Shown here: piece after piece, positions 1 through 8,549 of the stretch
Layout: each line of letters starts with the position of its first letter
Position numbering within the stretch: the first letter of the stretch is position 1
NCBI GenBank assembly: GCA_025980665.1
Contig: JAICXC010000029.1
Span: 1-47,016, forward strand
Direction: 5' to 3'
DNA length: 47,016 nt
Source: Bryobacteraceae bacterium
Lineage (GTDB): Bacteria > Acidobacteriota > Terriglobia > Bryobacterales > Bryobacteraceae
Made by a program: the position numbers and the translations under genes
The notes under the pieces: model-generated
Database searches by the model: none
What the model saw: the letters and a program-made list of their open reading frames with translations, nothing else
Told to the model about the DNA's origin: nothing

Positions 1-591
1 GCTGGTTTTCTCGACCATGATGATCACATCCGACAGTGCCGGCAGGTACGCTCCGCCCGCGATGCACATGCCCATCACCGCGGCGATCTGGGGAACTTTG
101 AGTCTCCGCCGCATCAGCGAGTTGTAATAGAAAATTCGCGCCGCGCCGTATTGCCCAGGGAAGATTCCATCCTGATAGGGCAGGTTCACCCCCGCCGAAT
201 CCACCAGGTAGACGATCGGCAGGCGATTGCGCATGGCTATTTCCTGCGCCCGCAGAATCTTGTGAATGGTTTCGGGCCACCACGCGCCGGCCTTCACCGT
301 GGCATCGTTGGCCACGATCACGCAAGGCCGTTTTTCGATGTGTCCCAGTCCTGTGATCACGCCCGCCGCGGGAGCCTGCCCGTCATAGCGGTCGTAGGCA
401 ATCAACAGGCCGATTTCCAAAAATAACGAACCCGGATCGATCAAATGTGCGACACGCTCGCGCGCGGTCAGCTTGCCTTCGGCGTGCTGCTTTTCGATTT
501 TCTTCGCGCCGCCGCCATTCTTGAGCTTCTCTTCCAACTCCTGAATACCGCTCACGAGCCCGCGCATGCGGTCGGCCGGGGTGTGGGTCAC
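1..591 (-). CDS. Acyl-CoA carboxylase carboxyltransferase subunit (5' part only)
   Basis: This is the N-terminal ~197 residues of a biotin-dependent acyl-CoA carboxyltransferase (propionyl-, methylcrotonyl- or acetyl-CoA type), which moves a carboxyl group from carboxybiotin to an acyl-CoA. The gene runs off the left edge; the family is usually 500-550 residues. Visible motifs are GKLTARERV, VANDATVKAGAWWPETI, DSAGVNLPYQ and GMCIAGGAYLPALSDV, the last forming part of the acyl-CoA/oxyanion site in this family. I placed the start at a GTG (591) giving MTHTPADRM; an ATG at 567 and a GTG at 594 are also in frame and none has a strong ribosome binding site. The substrate cannot be decided without the C-terminal half or a neighbouring biotin carboxylase. 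Confidence 0.9.
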   Translation of the reverse strand, partial: MTHTPADRMRGLVSGIQELEEKLKNGGGAKKIEKQHAEGKLTARERVAHLIDPGSLFLEIGLLIAYDRYDGQAPAAGVITGLGHIEKRPCVIVANDATVKAGAWWPETIHKILRAQEIAMRNRLPIVYLVDSAGVNLPYQDGIFPGQYGAARIFYYNSLMRRRLKVPQIAAVMGMCIAGGAYLPALSDVIIMVEKTS

Positions 592-623
592 CACTCTATA
601 GTAATCAGTAGGGACAGGCAATC

Positions 624-1043
624 GTGAACGATCCTTACGATCTTCAGCGTTTTATCGAAGCCCAGAATCCAGTCTACCCGCAGGTGTGCGCCGAATTGCG
701 CAGCGGGCAAAAGCAGAGCCACTGGATGTGGTTTATCTTCCCGCAGCTTCGAGGTTTAGGACACAGCCAGATGGCGATTAAATTCGGCATCGCTTCGCGA
801 GAAGAAGCCGAGGCGTATCTGCAGCATCCGCTGCTGGGACCTCGATTAAGGGAGTGCACTCGTTTGGTGACTGAGGTGGAGGGACGTTCGATCCATGAGA
901 TTTTGGGATCTCCCGACGACCTGAAGTTCCGATCTTCGATGACCTTATTTGCAAGCGTGACGTCCGACAATGATATCTTCACGGCTGCATTGCAAAAGTA
1001 TTTCGGCGGTGAGTTCGATCGCCTTACGCTGGAAAAACTTTGA
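624..1043 (+). CDS. DUF1810 family protein
   Basis: A 139-residue cytoplasmic protein of the DUF1810 family, whose function is unknown. The family signature QSHWMWFIFPQLRGLG near residues 31-46 is intact, as is the downstream region around LGPRLRECTRLV and DDLKFRSSMTLFA; length is normal for the family. Translation begins at GTG 624, preceded by an AGGGACAGG stretch that can act as a ribosome binding site and by TATAGT at 597-602. It is divergent from the carboxyltransferase gene and has no obvious operon partner. Confidence 0.88.
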   Translation: MNDPYDLQRFIEAQNPVYPQVCAELRSGQKQSHWMWFIFPQLRGLGHSQMAIKFGIASREEAEAYLQHPLLGPRLRECTRLVTEVEGRSIHEILGSPDDLKFRSSMTLFASVTSDNDIFTAALQKYFGGEFDRLTLEKL

Positions 1044-1096
1044 TCGGCTAGCGCAAGAATTATCAAGATCTCGGCGCACGCTTTGATTAGACTGAG

Positions 1097-2017
1097 ATGA
1101 TGATTCAGCCGGCGACGCCGTTCAAACGCGTATTGCCGATACTCGGGTTCGCCGCGGCACACCTTGACGAGGACCTTTCGTTAGCTGGGCTCGCGGAGCA
1201 GGCGGGGCTTTCGCCGTTTCATCGGCATCGCGTGTTTTCCGCCGCCGCCGGGGAAACGCCCAAGCAGTACACGCTGCGGCTTCGACTGGGACGCGCGGCA
1301 GTGATGCTTCTGGTTGGCGAGGAGTCGGTGCTGGATATCGCACTGTCCTGTGGCTTCCAGAGCCATGAGGCGTTCTGCCGGGCGTTTCGCAGGCGGTTTG
1401 ACATGACGCCCAGCGCCTATCGCGCGCGCGGATTTACCGCCAGCGTGGATCAGGAGCAGGCGAAAACACACGCGAGACTAACTGATGCGATCGCTCCGTG
1501 TGTCGGACTCTTTCACATGATCCAAGACAGGAAGTCACCGGAGAACGAAATGGCATATTCGATCACAAAGAAAGAACTCGCACCGCAGCCCGTGCTGGTG
1601 GTGCGAAGGCGAGTGAAGCGGTCTGAGATCGCAGCCGCGATCGGAGAAGTGCTTCCCCACATCTTCGTCCATGCGCAGAAACATGGGATCGCGCTAGCCG
1701 GGCTACCGTTCACTCGTTATCTGGAAATGGGACCTGGGCTGATAACCATGGAGCCGGGAATGCGGGTGACCTCGGCGGGCGCCGCTGGAGACGGGGATGT
1801 GATCGCCGATACTTTACCCGGCGGGTTTGCGGCAACCACAATTCACAATGGACCTTACGACAAACTCTCGGAGGCCTACGCCGCGATCGAACAATGGATG
1901 GCAGCGGAAGGTCTGGTGGCTTCCGGAGCGCCCTGGGAATCCTACCTCAACGATCCAAGTGATCATCCCGATCCGAAGGATTGGAAGACCGAAGTATTCT
2001 GGCCGGTCGCGAGCTGA
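1097..2017 (+). CDS. AraC family regulator with GyrI-like effector domain
   Basis: A 306-residue transcription regulator. Residues ~10-110 form an AraC-type double helix-turn-helix: DLSLAGLAEQAGLSPFHRHR is the first helix-turn-helix and VLDIALSCGFQSHEAFCRAF the second. Residues ~150-305 form a GyrI-like (SOUL/GyrI, effector-binding) domain, seen in KKELAPQPVLVVRRRVKRSE and the terminal EVFWPV. Members with this layout (Rob/BmrR-like logic) usually bind small hydrophobic ligands. The ligand and target are not apparent; the adjacent AI-2E-type transporter, 55 bp downstream on the same strand, is a possible target. Confidence 0.9.
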   Translation: MMIQPATPFKRVLPILGFAAAHLDEDLSLAGLAEQAGLSPFHRHRVFSAAAGETPKQYTLRLRLGRAAVMLLVGEESVLDIALSCGFQSHEAFCRAFRRRFDMTPSAYRARGFTASVDQEQAKTHARLTDAIAPCVGLFHMIQDRKSPENEMAYSITKKELAPQPVLVVRRRVKRSEIAAAIGEVLPHIFVHAQKHGIALAGLPFTRYLEMGPGLITMEPGMRVTSAGAAGDGDVIADTLPGGFAATTIHNGPYDKLSEAYAAIEQWMAAEGLVASGAPWESYLNDPSDHPDPKDWKTEVFWPVAS

Positions 2018-2071
2018 TCTACAATCCATCCATAATCGCAGCCACTGTATCAGCCCGCTATTCTAGTAGCC

Positions 2072-3106
2072 ATGTTGCTTGACGAGCGCGTGCTGCGCGC
2101 AGTATGGACGGTATTCGTATTCGTACTGGCCGTCGTGCTCATTTACCTCACCCGCAGCGTCCTGGTGATTTTCGCACTGGCGATTTTCCTGGCTCATCTG
2201 ATTGCTCCTCTGGTCGACCGGGTCGAGCGCCACACTCCGCGGAGCGTTTCCCGTACGCTGTCTCTCGCCATCGTATACCTCATCTTAATTGGAATCGCGT
2301 TGGGCATTTTGATTCCGGTAGGAGCCAAGATCGGCGAGCAGGCTGCCGCCCTTGCCAGCCGTCTTCCCGAGGTCCTAAAATCCGATCCATTGAGCCACAT
2401 TCCTTTACCCCGATGGCTCGAAGTGTGGCGGCCTCGCCTAACTGCATTCACTACAGGACAAACCGCCGGCATCGGAGATGAGGTTCTGCCGATGCTAAGA
2501 CAAATCGGCCCCGGCATCCTCGCAGGTCTCGGGACTCTGGCGGCGCTAGTGCTCATCCCGATCCTCAGTTTTTTCTTTCTCAAAGATGGACTTCTCATGC
2601 GCGACGCAATTGTCGAATGCTTCCAGCCGCGACGGCGTTCGCTCGCGGAGGAGATTCTGGCGGATCTGCACATGCTGGTCGCGCAGTACATCCGCGCACT
2701 GGTGCTGCTGGCAATAGCGGCGTTTGCATCCTATTCCATTGTTCTCTCCGTACTCGGAGTCCCCTATGCAGTCCTTCTCGCGAGCGTCGCGGGCGTGCTG
2801 GAGCTGATTCCGTTCGTCGGACCGCTGACCGCAGCCGTGATCGCACTTCTGGTGGCCGGAGTGAGCGGCTATTCCCACGTCCTGTGGATTCTGGTCTTTT
2901 TTATCGTTTATCGTTTGTTTCAGGATTACGTGCTCAGCCCGTACCTGCTCAGCTCTGGTGTCGAGCTACACCCGCTCCTGGTACTTTTCGGCGTGCTGGC
3001 GGGGGAACGGGTGGCCGGCGTCCCGGGTATGTTCTTTTCCGTTCCTGTGATCGCCGCGCTGCGCATCTTCATCGTCCGCATGCGCCGCCGAAAAGCGCAT
3101 GCGTAG
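2072..3106 (+). CDS. AI-2E family (PerM/UPF0118) membrane transporter
   Basis: A 344-residue inner-membrane protein of the AI-2E/PerM family. It has three N-terminal hydrophobic segments (residues ~10-90), a soluble stretch (~95-135), then further helices including the family-typical LIPFVGPLTAAVIALLVAG and DYVLSPYLLSSGVELHPLL. The family includes quorum-signal exporters and Na+/H+ antiporters, so the substrate is unknown. ATG 2072 has no Shine-Dalgarno sequence; a -10-like TATTCT ends 7 nt upstream. The last 8 bases overlap the next gene, so the two are probably translated together. Confidence 0.88.
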   Translation: MLLDERVLRAVWTVFVFVLAVVLIYLTRSVLVIFALAIFLAHLIAPLVDRVERHTPRSVSRTLSLAIVYLILIGIALGILIPVGAKIGEQAAALASRLPEVLKSDPLSHIPLPRWLEVWRPRLTAFTTGQTAGIGDEVLPMLRQIGPGILAGLGTLAALVLIPILSFFFLKDGLLMRDAIVECFQPRRRSLAEEILADLHMLVAQYIRALVLLAIAAFASYSIVLSVLGVPYAVLLASVAGVLELIPFVGPLTAAVIALLVAGVSGYSHVLWILVFFIVYRLFQDYVLSPYLLSSGVELHPLLVLFGVLAGERVAGVPGMFFSVPVIAALRIFIVRMRRRKAHA

Positions 3107-4001
3107 GTTTTTTCTTTTTCTGATTTGTTGCTCCACATATGCTCATGTCGTCAGCATGAGTAGCGGTGAGCTGCACGTCGACGGCCGCAGCGCGACCTAC
3201 GAACTGCGAATCCCGATCTACGAGCTGACGCATGTGACACATCCTGAAACAGCGCTCCTGGATCAATTAAAGTTCGAAGGCGCGCGCCGGACTTCCTCCA
3301 ATTGTCAGGAACAAGATGGGACCTACATCTGCCGCGCCCATTACGAATTTGATCACCCGGTGCCCGACAAGATTGAAGTCCAATGCACGCTGTTTCAGGT
3401 GACCGTGCCGAATCACGTACACCTGCTCTACGCCGTGCAGGGACCCAATAGCGACCAGCAAGTGTTCGATCAGAGTTTCCGGCAGGCCGAGGTGCGCTTT
3501 CATCCGCCGTCGCCCGCCGAGTTGATTGCCAAAGCCGCTGCGGCCGGAATCGCACGACTTTTCAAATCGGTATCAGGGCTGTTATTTCTCGCGGTGCTGG
3601 TGCTGGCCGCGCGGAACACTCGCGAAATGGGAATCCTGACGATCGCGTTCGTGGCGGGCGAATGGCTCGCACGTCCTCTGTCATCGCGGATCCCGATGTC
3701 GTTCAGCCCCGAGTTCCTGGAGGCAGTGCTGGCGTTGACTGTCGCCTATCTCGCGGCGGAAATCGTGTTTCTGCCGGACAGCCGGGCGCGCTGGGCAGTG
3801 GTGCCCGTGCTGGGTGTGGCTCACGGCCTGCCGTTCGCGGCCTTCCCTTCGTCTTACCTCATTGCCGCGTCGATCACCCAGGCGATTCTTCTCGCGGGTC
3901 TGTGGCTCGTTGCCCGCAAGCTCCCGATGGGTTGGAAGCGACCCGCGGCGGCCGTACTACTCTTAGGCGGAGTCGGATGGTTCGTCCGGATGCTGCTATG
4001 A
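3099..4001 (+). CDS. Degenerate HupE/UreJ-like membrane protein
   Basis: A 300-residue protein with an N-terminal signal peptide (MRRFFLFLICCSTYAHV), a ~150-residue extracytoplasmic domain, and a C-terminal membrane region (~155-300) with about six helices. The membrane part follows the HupE/UreJ pattern: SPEFLEAVLALTVAYLAAE and GVAHGLPFAAF match the conserved second half. The metal-binding histidine motifs of the first half are missing: the usual GxDHLLFL reads SVSGLLFL, and the usual VAHS reads VAGE. It may have lost metal transport. It overlaps the AI-2E gene by 8 bp and converges on the permease gene with overlapping stops. Assignment rests on residue patterns only. Confidence 0.6.
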   Translation: MRRFFLFLICCSTYAHVVSMSSGELHVDGRSATYELRIPIYELTHVTHPETALLDQLKFEGARRTSSNCQEQDGTYICRAHYEFDHPVPDKIEVQCTLFQVTVPNHVHLLYAVQGPNSDQQVFDQSFRQAEVRFHPPSPAELIAKAAAAGIARLFKSVSGLLFLAVLVLAARNTREMGILTIAFVAGEWLARPLSSRIPMSFSPEFLEAVLALTVAYLAAEIVFLPDSRARWAVVPVLGVAHGLPFAAFPSSYLIAASITQAILLAGLWLVARKLPMGWKRPAAAVLLLGGVGWFVRMLL

Positions 4002-5432
4002 ATTGTGCGTGATGCTGTGCTTACGGCTGTAACGGAAGTAAACGATGAGGCCGATCGCCATCCAGCCGAACAGCCGCGCCCAGTTGGTCCAACCCAGTCC
4101 ATATATAAGAATCAGGTTGAAGACAATTCCGAGAATCGGGACCACCGGAACGAACGGCGTTCTGAAGGGACGCGGCAAGTCCGGATGCGTGCGGCGCATG
4201 ATGATGATTCCGCCGCAGACCAGCACGAACGCGAACAGCGTACCGATGCTAGTGGCCTCTCCCAGAATCCGAATGGGAGCGATTCCAGCGAGTAGTCCCG
4301 TCGCCACCATGAACAGAAGGTTCGAGCGCCAGGGCGTCTTGAACCGCGGATGAACGTCGGAAAACAGCTTCGGCAGCAAGCCATCGCGCGACATGGAATA
4401 AAAGACGCGGCTCTGACCCAGCAGCATCACTAGAATCACCGAGGTATATCCCATGACGATGGCCAGCTTTACGGCGGGCCGCAGCCAGCGGTAGTCGGTG
4501 CGATCGATGGCCACGGCCACCGGAGCGGCGCTGTTGAGCTCGGTGTAGTTCACGATCCCGGTAAGGACGTGCGCGAACAGCACATAAAGAATAGTGCATA
4601 CTGCCAGCGATCCAATGATCCCGATGGGCATGTCTTTTTGAGGTCGCTTGGCTTCCTGGGCGGCCGTGGATACTGCGTCAAAGCCAATGAAAGCGAAGAA
4701 AACCAAACCCGCGCCGCGCAAAATTCCGCTCCATCCGAACGCTCCCGTTTCACCCGTGTTTGGCGGGATGAACGGCGTGAAATTAGCGGGGTTGATATAG
4801 GCCCAGCCCAGCGCGATGAACACCAGCACCACCGTAACCTTGATTACTACGATCACGGCATTGATGCGCGCCGATTCCTGAATCCCGATGATCAGGAGCA
4901 GCGAGATCGCCATCACAATGAACATCGCCGGCAGGTTGATCATGCCTTGGATGACGGTCCCGGTTTCGGGCAGCGTCAGCGGCTCAAAGGGAGACGCCGC
5001 CAGCTGCTGGGGGAAATGTATTCCGAAATCCTGGAAGAAACTCATCACGTAGCGCGACCAGCTCACGGCCACGGTGGAAGCGCCCACAGCATATTCGAGC
5101 ACCAGATCCCAGCCGATGAGCCACGCCATCAGCTCGCCCATGGTGGCGTAGGCGTAAGTGTACGCGCTGCCGGCGATGGGGATCATGGTCGAAAATTCGC
5201 TGTAGCACAACCCAGCGAAGGCGCAACCGATGGATGCCAGCACGAAGCTGATTACCACGGCAGGTCCGGCGTTGACAGAGGCGGCGATTCCGGTTAAGGA
5301 AAACAGCCCCGCGCCGATGATCGCGCCGATCCCGAGCGCCACCAACTGAGTAGGTCCCAAGGTCCGTCGAAGGGTCTCATGCCCGGCGTCCTTAAGGAGC
5401 GCCTCCAGCGGTTTGACGGCGAAGAGGCTCAT
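3996..5432 (-). CDS. Amino acid permease (APC superfamily, cationic amino acid type)
   Basis: A 478-residue secondary transporter with about 12 transmembrane helices. The N-terminal LGPTQLVALGIGAIIGAGLF is the APC substrate-binding helix 1 (GxGIGxG type); FAFIGFDAVSTAAQEAKRPQ and DMPIGIIGSLAVCTILYVLF are typical of the YfnA/CAT branch. Start chosen at MSLFAVKPLEALL (5432); an in-frame start 24 bp upstream would add an unlikely MVWYAHTL. It is divergent from the secreted-protein gene at 5490 and convergent with the HupE-like gene. Substrate is probably an amino acid, possibly basic; this is inference from the subfamily. Confidence 0.92.
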   Translation of the reverse strand: MSLFAVKPLEALLKDAGHETLRRTLGPTQLVALGIGAIIGAGLFSLTGIAASVNAGPAVVISFVLASIGCAFAGLCYSEFSTMIPIAGSAYTYAYATMGELMAWLIGWDLVLEYAVGASTVAVSWSRYVMSFFQDFGIHFPQQLAASPFEPLTLPETGTVIQGMINLPAMFIVMAISLLLIIGIQESARINAVIVVIKVTVVLVFIALGWAYINPANFTPFIPPNTGETGAFGWSGILRGAGLVFFAFIGFDAVSTAAQEAKRPQKDMPIGIIGSLAVCTILYVLFAHVLTGIVNYTELNSAAPVAVAIDRTDYRWLRPAVKLAIVMGYTSVILVMLLGQSRVFYSMSRDGLLPKLFSDVHPRFKTPWRSNLLFMVATGLLAGIAPIRILGEATSIGTLFAFVLVCGGIIIMRRTHPDLPRPFRTPFVPVVPILGIVFNLILIYGLGWTNWARLFGWMAIGLIVYFRYSRKHSITHNS

Positions 5433-5463
5433 AAGTGTATGAGCATACCAAACCACCTGCGGG

Positions 5464-5469
5464 TATAAT
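5464..5469 (+). promoter_or_regulatory. -10 hexamer TATAAT
   Basis: A perfect TATAAT lies 20 nt before GTG 5490, followed by GAGAGG as a ribosome binding site. No convincing -35 is visible 16-18 bp upstream. Confidence 0.5.
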
Positions 5470-5489
5470 CTGTGAGAGGCGATTTCACC

Positions 5490-6311
5490 GTGCGAAAGAA
5501 GACTTTGCTCACAATTTTGACGACTTCAGCGTTCGTTCTGACCGCGGTCCCCTTCCTCCAGGGGCAATTTCCGGCCGAGAGCACCATTCCTAAATCCAAA
5601 CGAAAAGGGAACGGCCGCGTGAAGAAAGGGCCTCCCGGGCCCACGCCGCGCATGGCGGACGGACACGTCGATCTTTCGGGTGTGTGGGGCTATGCCGGCT
5701 ACACCTCTGACATCGCTAAGGACTATGACGTCGGCGAACTGCCGATGACGCCTTTCGGCGAGAAGCTATTCAAAGAGCGCCAGGCGAACGAAGGCACGGA
5801 AGATCCCGAGGCTCGATGCCTGCCGACCGGTGTGCCGCGGCGCGATCCTTATCCTTCGAAAATTCTCCAGCTGCCTAACCTGGTGGTGATTCTGTATGAA
5901 GGTAATCTACACAGCTTTCGGCAGATTTTCCTGAATCGCGATCATCCAAAGGATCTAAATCCCACCTGGTGGGGCGATTCTGTCGGAAAGTGGGAAGGCG
6001 ACGAACTGGTGGTCGATACGATCGGCTTCAACGGGCTCACATGGCTTGATCTTGCGGGGCACGGTACGTCGGATAAGTTGCACGTGATCGAGCGTTATTC
6101 GCGCCCGGACTACGGGAACTTGAAGGATGAGATCACGATTGAAGATCCGGTGTACTACACGCGTCCCTGGAAGGTCACGCAGTGGACTCCGCTAATCACC
6201 GACAGCGATCTTTGGGAATACATCTGCACGGAAAACGAGAAGGATTCCCGGCATCTGGATAATCTGATCCGCGCGGACAAAGACGCCAAGGCGAAAGCCA
6301 CGAAGAAGTAA
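5490..6311 (+). CDS. Secreted DLSGVW-family protein, copy 1
   Basis: A 273-residue exported protein of unknown function, seen mainly in Acidobacteria-like genomes as far as I recall. It starts with a basic, hydrophobic signal peptide (VRKKTLLTILTTSAFVLTAV). The mature part carries motifs shared with the paralogue at 8942-9760: DLSGVW, CLPTGVPR, EGNLHSFRQIF, a G-W-x-G-D-E-L-V-V-D-T-x-G-F block, KLHVIERY and EYIC. Two cysteines (in CLPTGV and EYIC) are conserved between copies. Start GTG 5490 follows GAGAGG; a second GTG at 5472 would add six residues. It is followed after 7 bp by a cupin gene, probably in one operon. No catalytic function can be assigned. Confidence 0.85.
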   Translation: MRKKTLLTILTTSAFVLTAVPFLQGQFPAESTIPKSKRKGNGRVKKGPPGPTPRMADGHVDLSGVWGYAGYTSDIAKDYDVGELPMTPFGEKLFKERQANEGTEDPEARCLPTGVPRRDPYPSKILQLPNLVVILYEGNLHSFRQIFLNRDHPKDLNPTWWGDSVGKWEGDELVVDTIGFNGLTWLDLAGHGTSDKLHVIERYSRPDYGNLKDEITIEDPVYYTRPWKVTQWTPLITDSDLWEYICTENEKDSRHLDNLIRADKDAKAKATKK

Positions 6312-6318
6312 ACGCTCT

Positions 6319-6777
6319 TTGGCCGATTGGAAGCAGCACGGAATTCGCATCGTGCGAGCCGGGAAGCTCGACACGAATACTCCTCAAACTCCGGGTATGA
6401 GCCGCGCGGCGGCTATCACGCACGCTCGCACCGGCGCCAATAAACTGTGGGCGGGAACGGTTACGGTACAGCCGGCGGCTCGCACCGGGGCGCATCATCA
6501 CGGTGAGCTCGAGACCGTGCTCTACATCGTCCGCGGGCGCGCTCGCTTCCGTTGGGGCGATCATCTGGAGTTCGTGGAGGAAGCCGGACCTGGAGACTTC
6601 ATCTACGTGCCGCCCTTCGTTCCGCATCAGGAGATGAACGCTCGTCCGGATGAGCCCGTCGAAGCGGTAGTGGTCCGCAGCGGCCAGGAGCCGATTGTCG
6701 TCAATCTCGATATCGAGAGTCCGGAACCAGCGCCACACGGCACTGAACCCGATCCATTTCACTCCAAGCCAAACTGA
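6319..6777 (+). CDS. Cupin domain protein
   Basis: A 152-residue cytoplasmic cupin. The first cupin motif is GAHHHGELETVLYIVRGRAR (two metal-binding histidines, a glutamate and a conserved glycine), and the second is PGDFIYVPPFVPHQEMNA with its histidine. It is probably a metal-dependent enzyme or small-ligand binder. The start is a TTG (6319) preceded by GAAGAAG at the end of the upstream gene, so it is probably translated together with the DLSGVW protein. Its stop codon directly abuts the stop codon of the convergent gene at 6778. Confidence 0.85.
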   Translation: MADWKQHGIRIVRAGKLDTNTPQTPGMSRAAAITHARTGANKLWAGTVTVQPAARTGAHHHGELETVLYIVRGRARFRWGDHLEFVEEAGPGDFIYVPPFVPHQEMNARPDEPVEAVVVRSGQEPIVVNLDIESPEPAPHGTEPDPFHSKPN

Positions 6778-8457
6778 CTATGGCTTGTCGAACGTGATAT
6801 TCGTCTCGGCTCCGAACTTGCGATAGTTGCGGAACTCGATTTTATTGCGCGAGCAGATGCTGGTGCCCCGCTGGCAGCTCAGCACTTCGGATTCGATCGG
6901 CAGCAGGTACGGTCCGGATGTGCCGAGCCTTATGAAATCGTAGTCCACGGTGGTTTCGAGGGTGTCGAAGGGGAACAGCGCGGGCATACCCTTGCCCGAC
7001 TGTTCGATGCGCAGGACCCGTGAAGTCTCCTTATCGATCCAGACGGATCCCTTGATGGCCGGATAGTAAAGCTGCGAAGGCGCTTCGATCCGCCAGCGCG
7101 AAAGTTCGCGCGTGACCTCGAAACTGTACACGTAGGCTGAGCGGTTGTGAATCGTGTCCTGCCCGCCCGGGCGGAACTTGGTTGCGCCCGGCTCGAACAA
7201 CTCTTCAAGCAGCGTCGAAAACTCGCCGGTCGAGCGCGTGCCGGGGATTTCATCCATCGACGTATTCACGCTCTTGTTGCCGACCTTGATGTTCTTGTAG
7301 CTTTCGCGGCCATCCTGATACGTCAGATCGGCTGTGACGATATCGAGCGCCTGCCAGCCCGACTTCGGGCGATCGCTCTGATACCGCGTGGTCATCTGCT
7401 GGACCAGGTAGTTGGGCAGCGTTTCGGAATAAGCGAAAGCCGCCTCGCGCGCTTTGGTGATGATAGGATCGTCGCCGAGCGGGATGGGTTGTGGCACCGT
7501 GGCTTCCGCAGGGGGAGCGCTGGTTTTTATCGCCTCAACCACGGGTGCTTTTACAGCTGCCGTTGGAACACTGGCCGAGTTTTCGACGGTGGTTTGGCGC
7601 CTTGGAGCTGGCATTCCGCGGCGCAACGCCGGCTTGCCAGGATCGTCATCATCCGGCTTCGGATCGGGTGGACGCATCTGCGTCGGCGGCGGACTGTTAT
7701 CGGGCTCTTCTTCCTTAGGAGCAACCTTGGGAGGCGCCGCCGAGGCGACTTCCTGCGGCTTGTCAGGCGCAGATTCCGCTTGGGGCGCCGGAGCAGGATC
7801 AGGGTCCTTGCGGCGCAGCACGGGCCGCTCATCGCCCGCCTCGTGAGGCGGCGAGGAAGCCGAGGACGTGGATCTGGACGCAGAAGAGGTGGCCGTACCG
7901 CGTGCGGCGGTTTCTGGCCGCGGCAAATCCCATGTCTTCGAAGCTTCAGCCCGATCCTCAGGCGTCGCGGATTTCTTCCAGGTCACCGAAACGGCGGTAT
8001 TGATGCTGTCGTCGTCCGAGTTGGAATCGACGCTCAGATAATCGCCCAGCGCGAAGTCTTTCAGATCCGCATCCTTTCCCTCTTTCGTTACCTGGATCTG
8101 CGGCGCCAAGCGGTACCAGACCACACGATGATCGTCGGGCTCGATCACCAGTTGGTTCGAGGCCACGCGCCGCAAGATGCCGGACGTCGTGGTCAATAGC
8201 TGGGCTTCGGAGCTCGATTTCTTGCCGCGGCTTTCGGTCTGAGGTTGTCCACCTCGCGGACGCCCGGTGCCGGGAATCGTGGGGCCGGTCTGACCCGGAA
8301 TACGCGAGTTCGGCCCTTGTCCCGGCGGATATTGTCCCGGCGGATATTGGCCGGGAAACTGCCCGGGAGGATATTGCCCCGGATATTGGCCTGGAATCTG
8401 GGCCGGGACGGCGAGGGCCGCCAAGAGAAGTACGAAAATACACCGGAGCATCGTCAT
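6778..8457 (-). CDS. Secreted PGQ-repeat protein with acidobacterial C-terminal domain
   Basis: A 559-residue exported protein of unknown function. It has a signal peptide (MTMLRCIFVLLLAALAVPAQ), a run of PGQY/PPGQ repeats (~21-48), a small folded region (~80-165) and a long Pro/Ala/Glu-rich disordered linker (~170-340). The C-terminal domain (~345-559) is clearly related to residues ~115-350 of the protein at 18010-19092: shared features are the LPN start, TTR, a YKxxxVxNxxVN block, the SSGEF/STGEF motif, VYSFEV/VFSFRV, and the YRKFGAxxxITFD end. The domain looks like an extracellular beta-rich fold reminiscent of lipoprotein-sorting proteins, but that is a guess. It converges with the cupin gene with no space between stops. 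Confidence 0.8.
   Translation of the reverse strand: MTMLRCIFVLLLAALAVPAQIPGQYPGQYPPGQFPGQYPPGQYPPGQGPNSRIPGQTGPTIPGTGRPRGGQPQTESRGKKSSSEAQLLTTTSGILRRVASNQLVIEPDDHRVVWYRLAPQIQVTKEGKDADLKDFALGDYLSVDSNSDDDSINTAVSVTWKKSATPEDRAEASKTWDLPRPETAARGTATSSASRSTSSASSPPHEAGDERPVLRRKDPDPAPAPQAESAPDKPQEVASAAPPKVAPKEEEPDNSPPPTQMRPPDPKPDDDDPGKPALRRGMPAPRRQTTVENSASVPTAAVKAPVVEAIKTSAPPAEATVPQPIPLGDDPIITKAREAAFAYSETLPNYLVQQMTTRYQSDRPKSGWQALDIVTADLTYQDGRESYKNIKVGNKSVNTSMDEIPGTRSTGEFSTLLEELFEPGATKFRPGGQDTIHNRSAYVYSFEVTRELSRWRIEAPSQLYYPAIKGSVWIDKETSRVLRIEQSGKGMPALFPFDTLETTVDYDFIRLGTSGPYLLPIESEVLSCQRGTSICSRNKIEFRNYRKFGAETNITFDKP
8314..8397 (-). repeat. PGQY/PPGQ-coding tandem repeat
   Basis: Degenerate tandem units of about 15 bp (CCCGGCGGATATTG-like on the given strand) encode PGQY, PPGQF and PPGQY right after the signal peptide of the 6778-8457 protein. 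Such tracts can expand or contract by slippage. Confidence 0.75.
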
Positions 8458-8549
8458 ATAGGATGCCGCTCCTGGTTCTTAGGTTAACAATAAGCTCCTT
8501 GCGCTGGATGTACGCCTATGACAAAATTTCGAGCTGGGGGCCTCTTTCG

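Noticed and set aside
7147..8199. 350-codon plus-strand frame inside the PGQ-protein gene
   Set aside because: Arg-rich antisense of the disordered linker; the minus-strand protein has a signal peptide and a paralogous domain.
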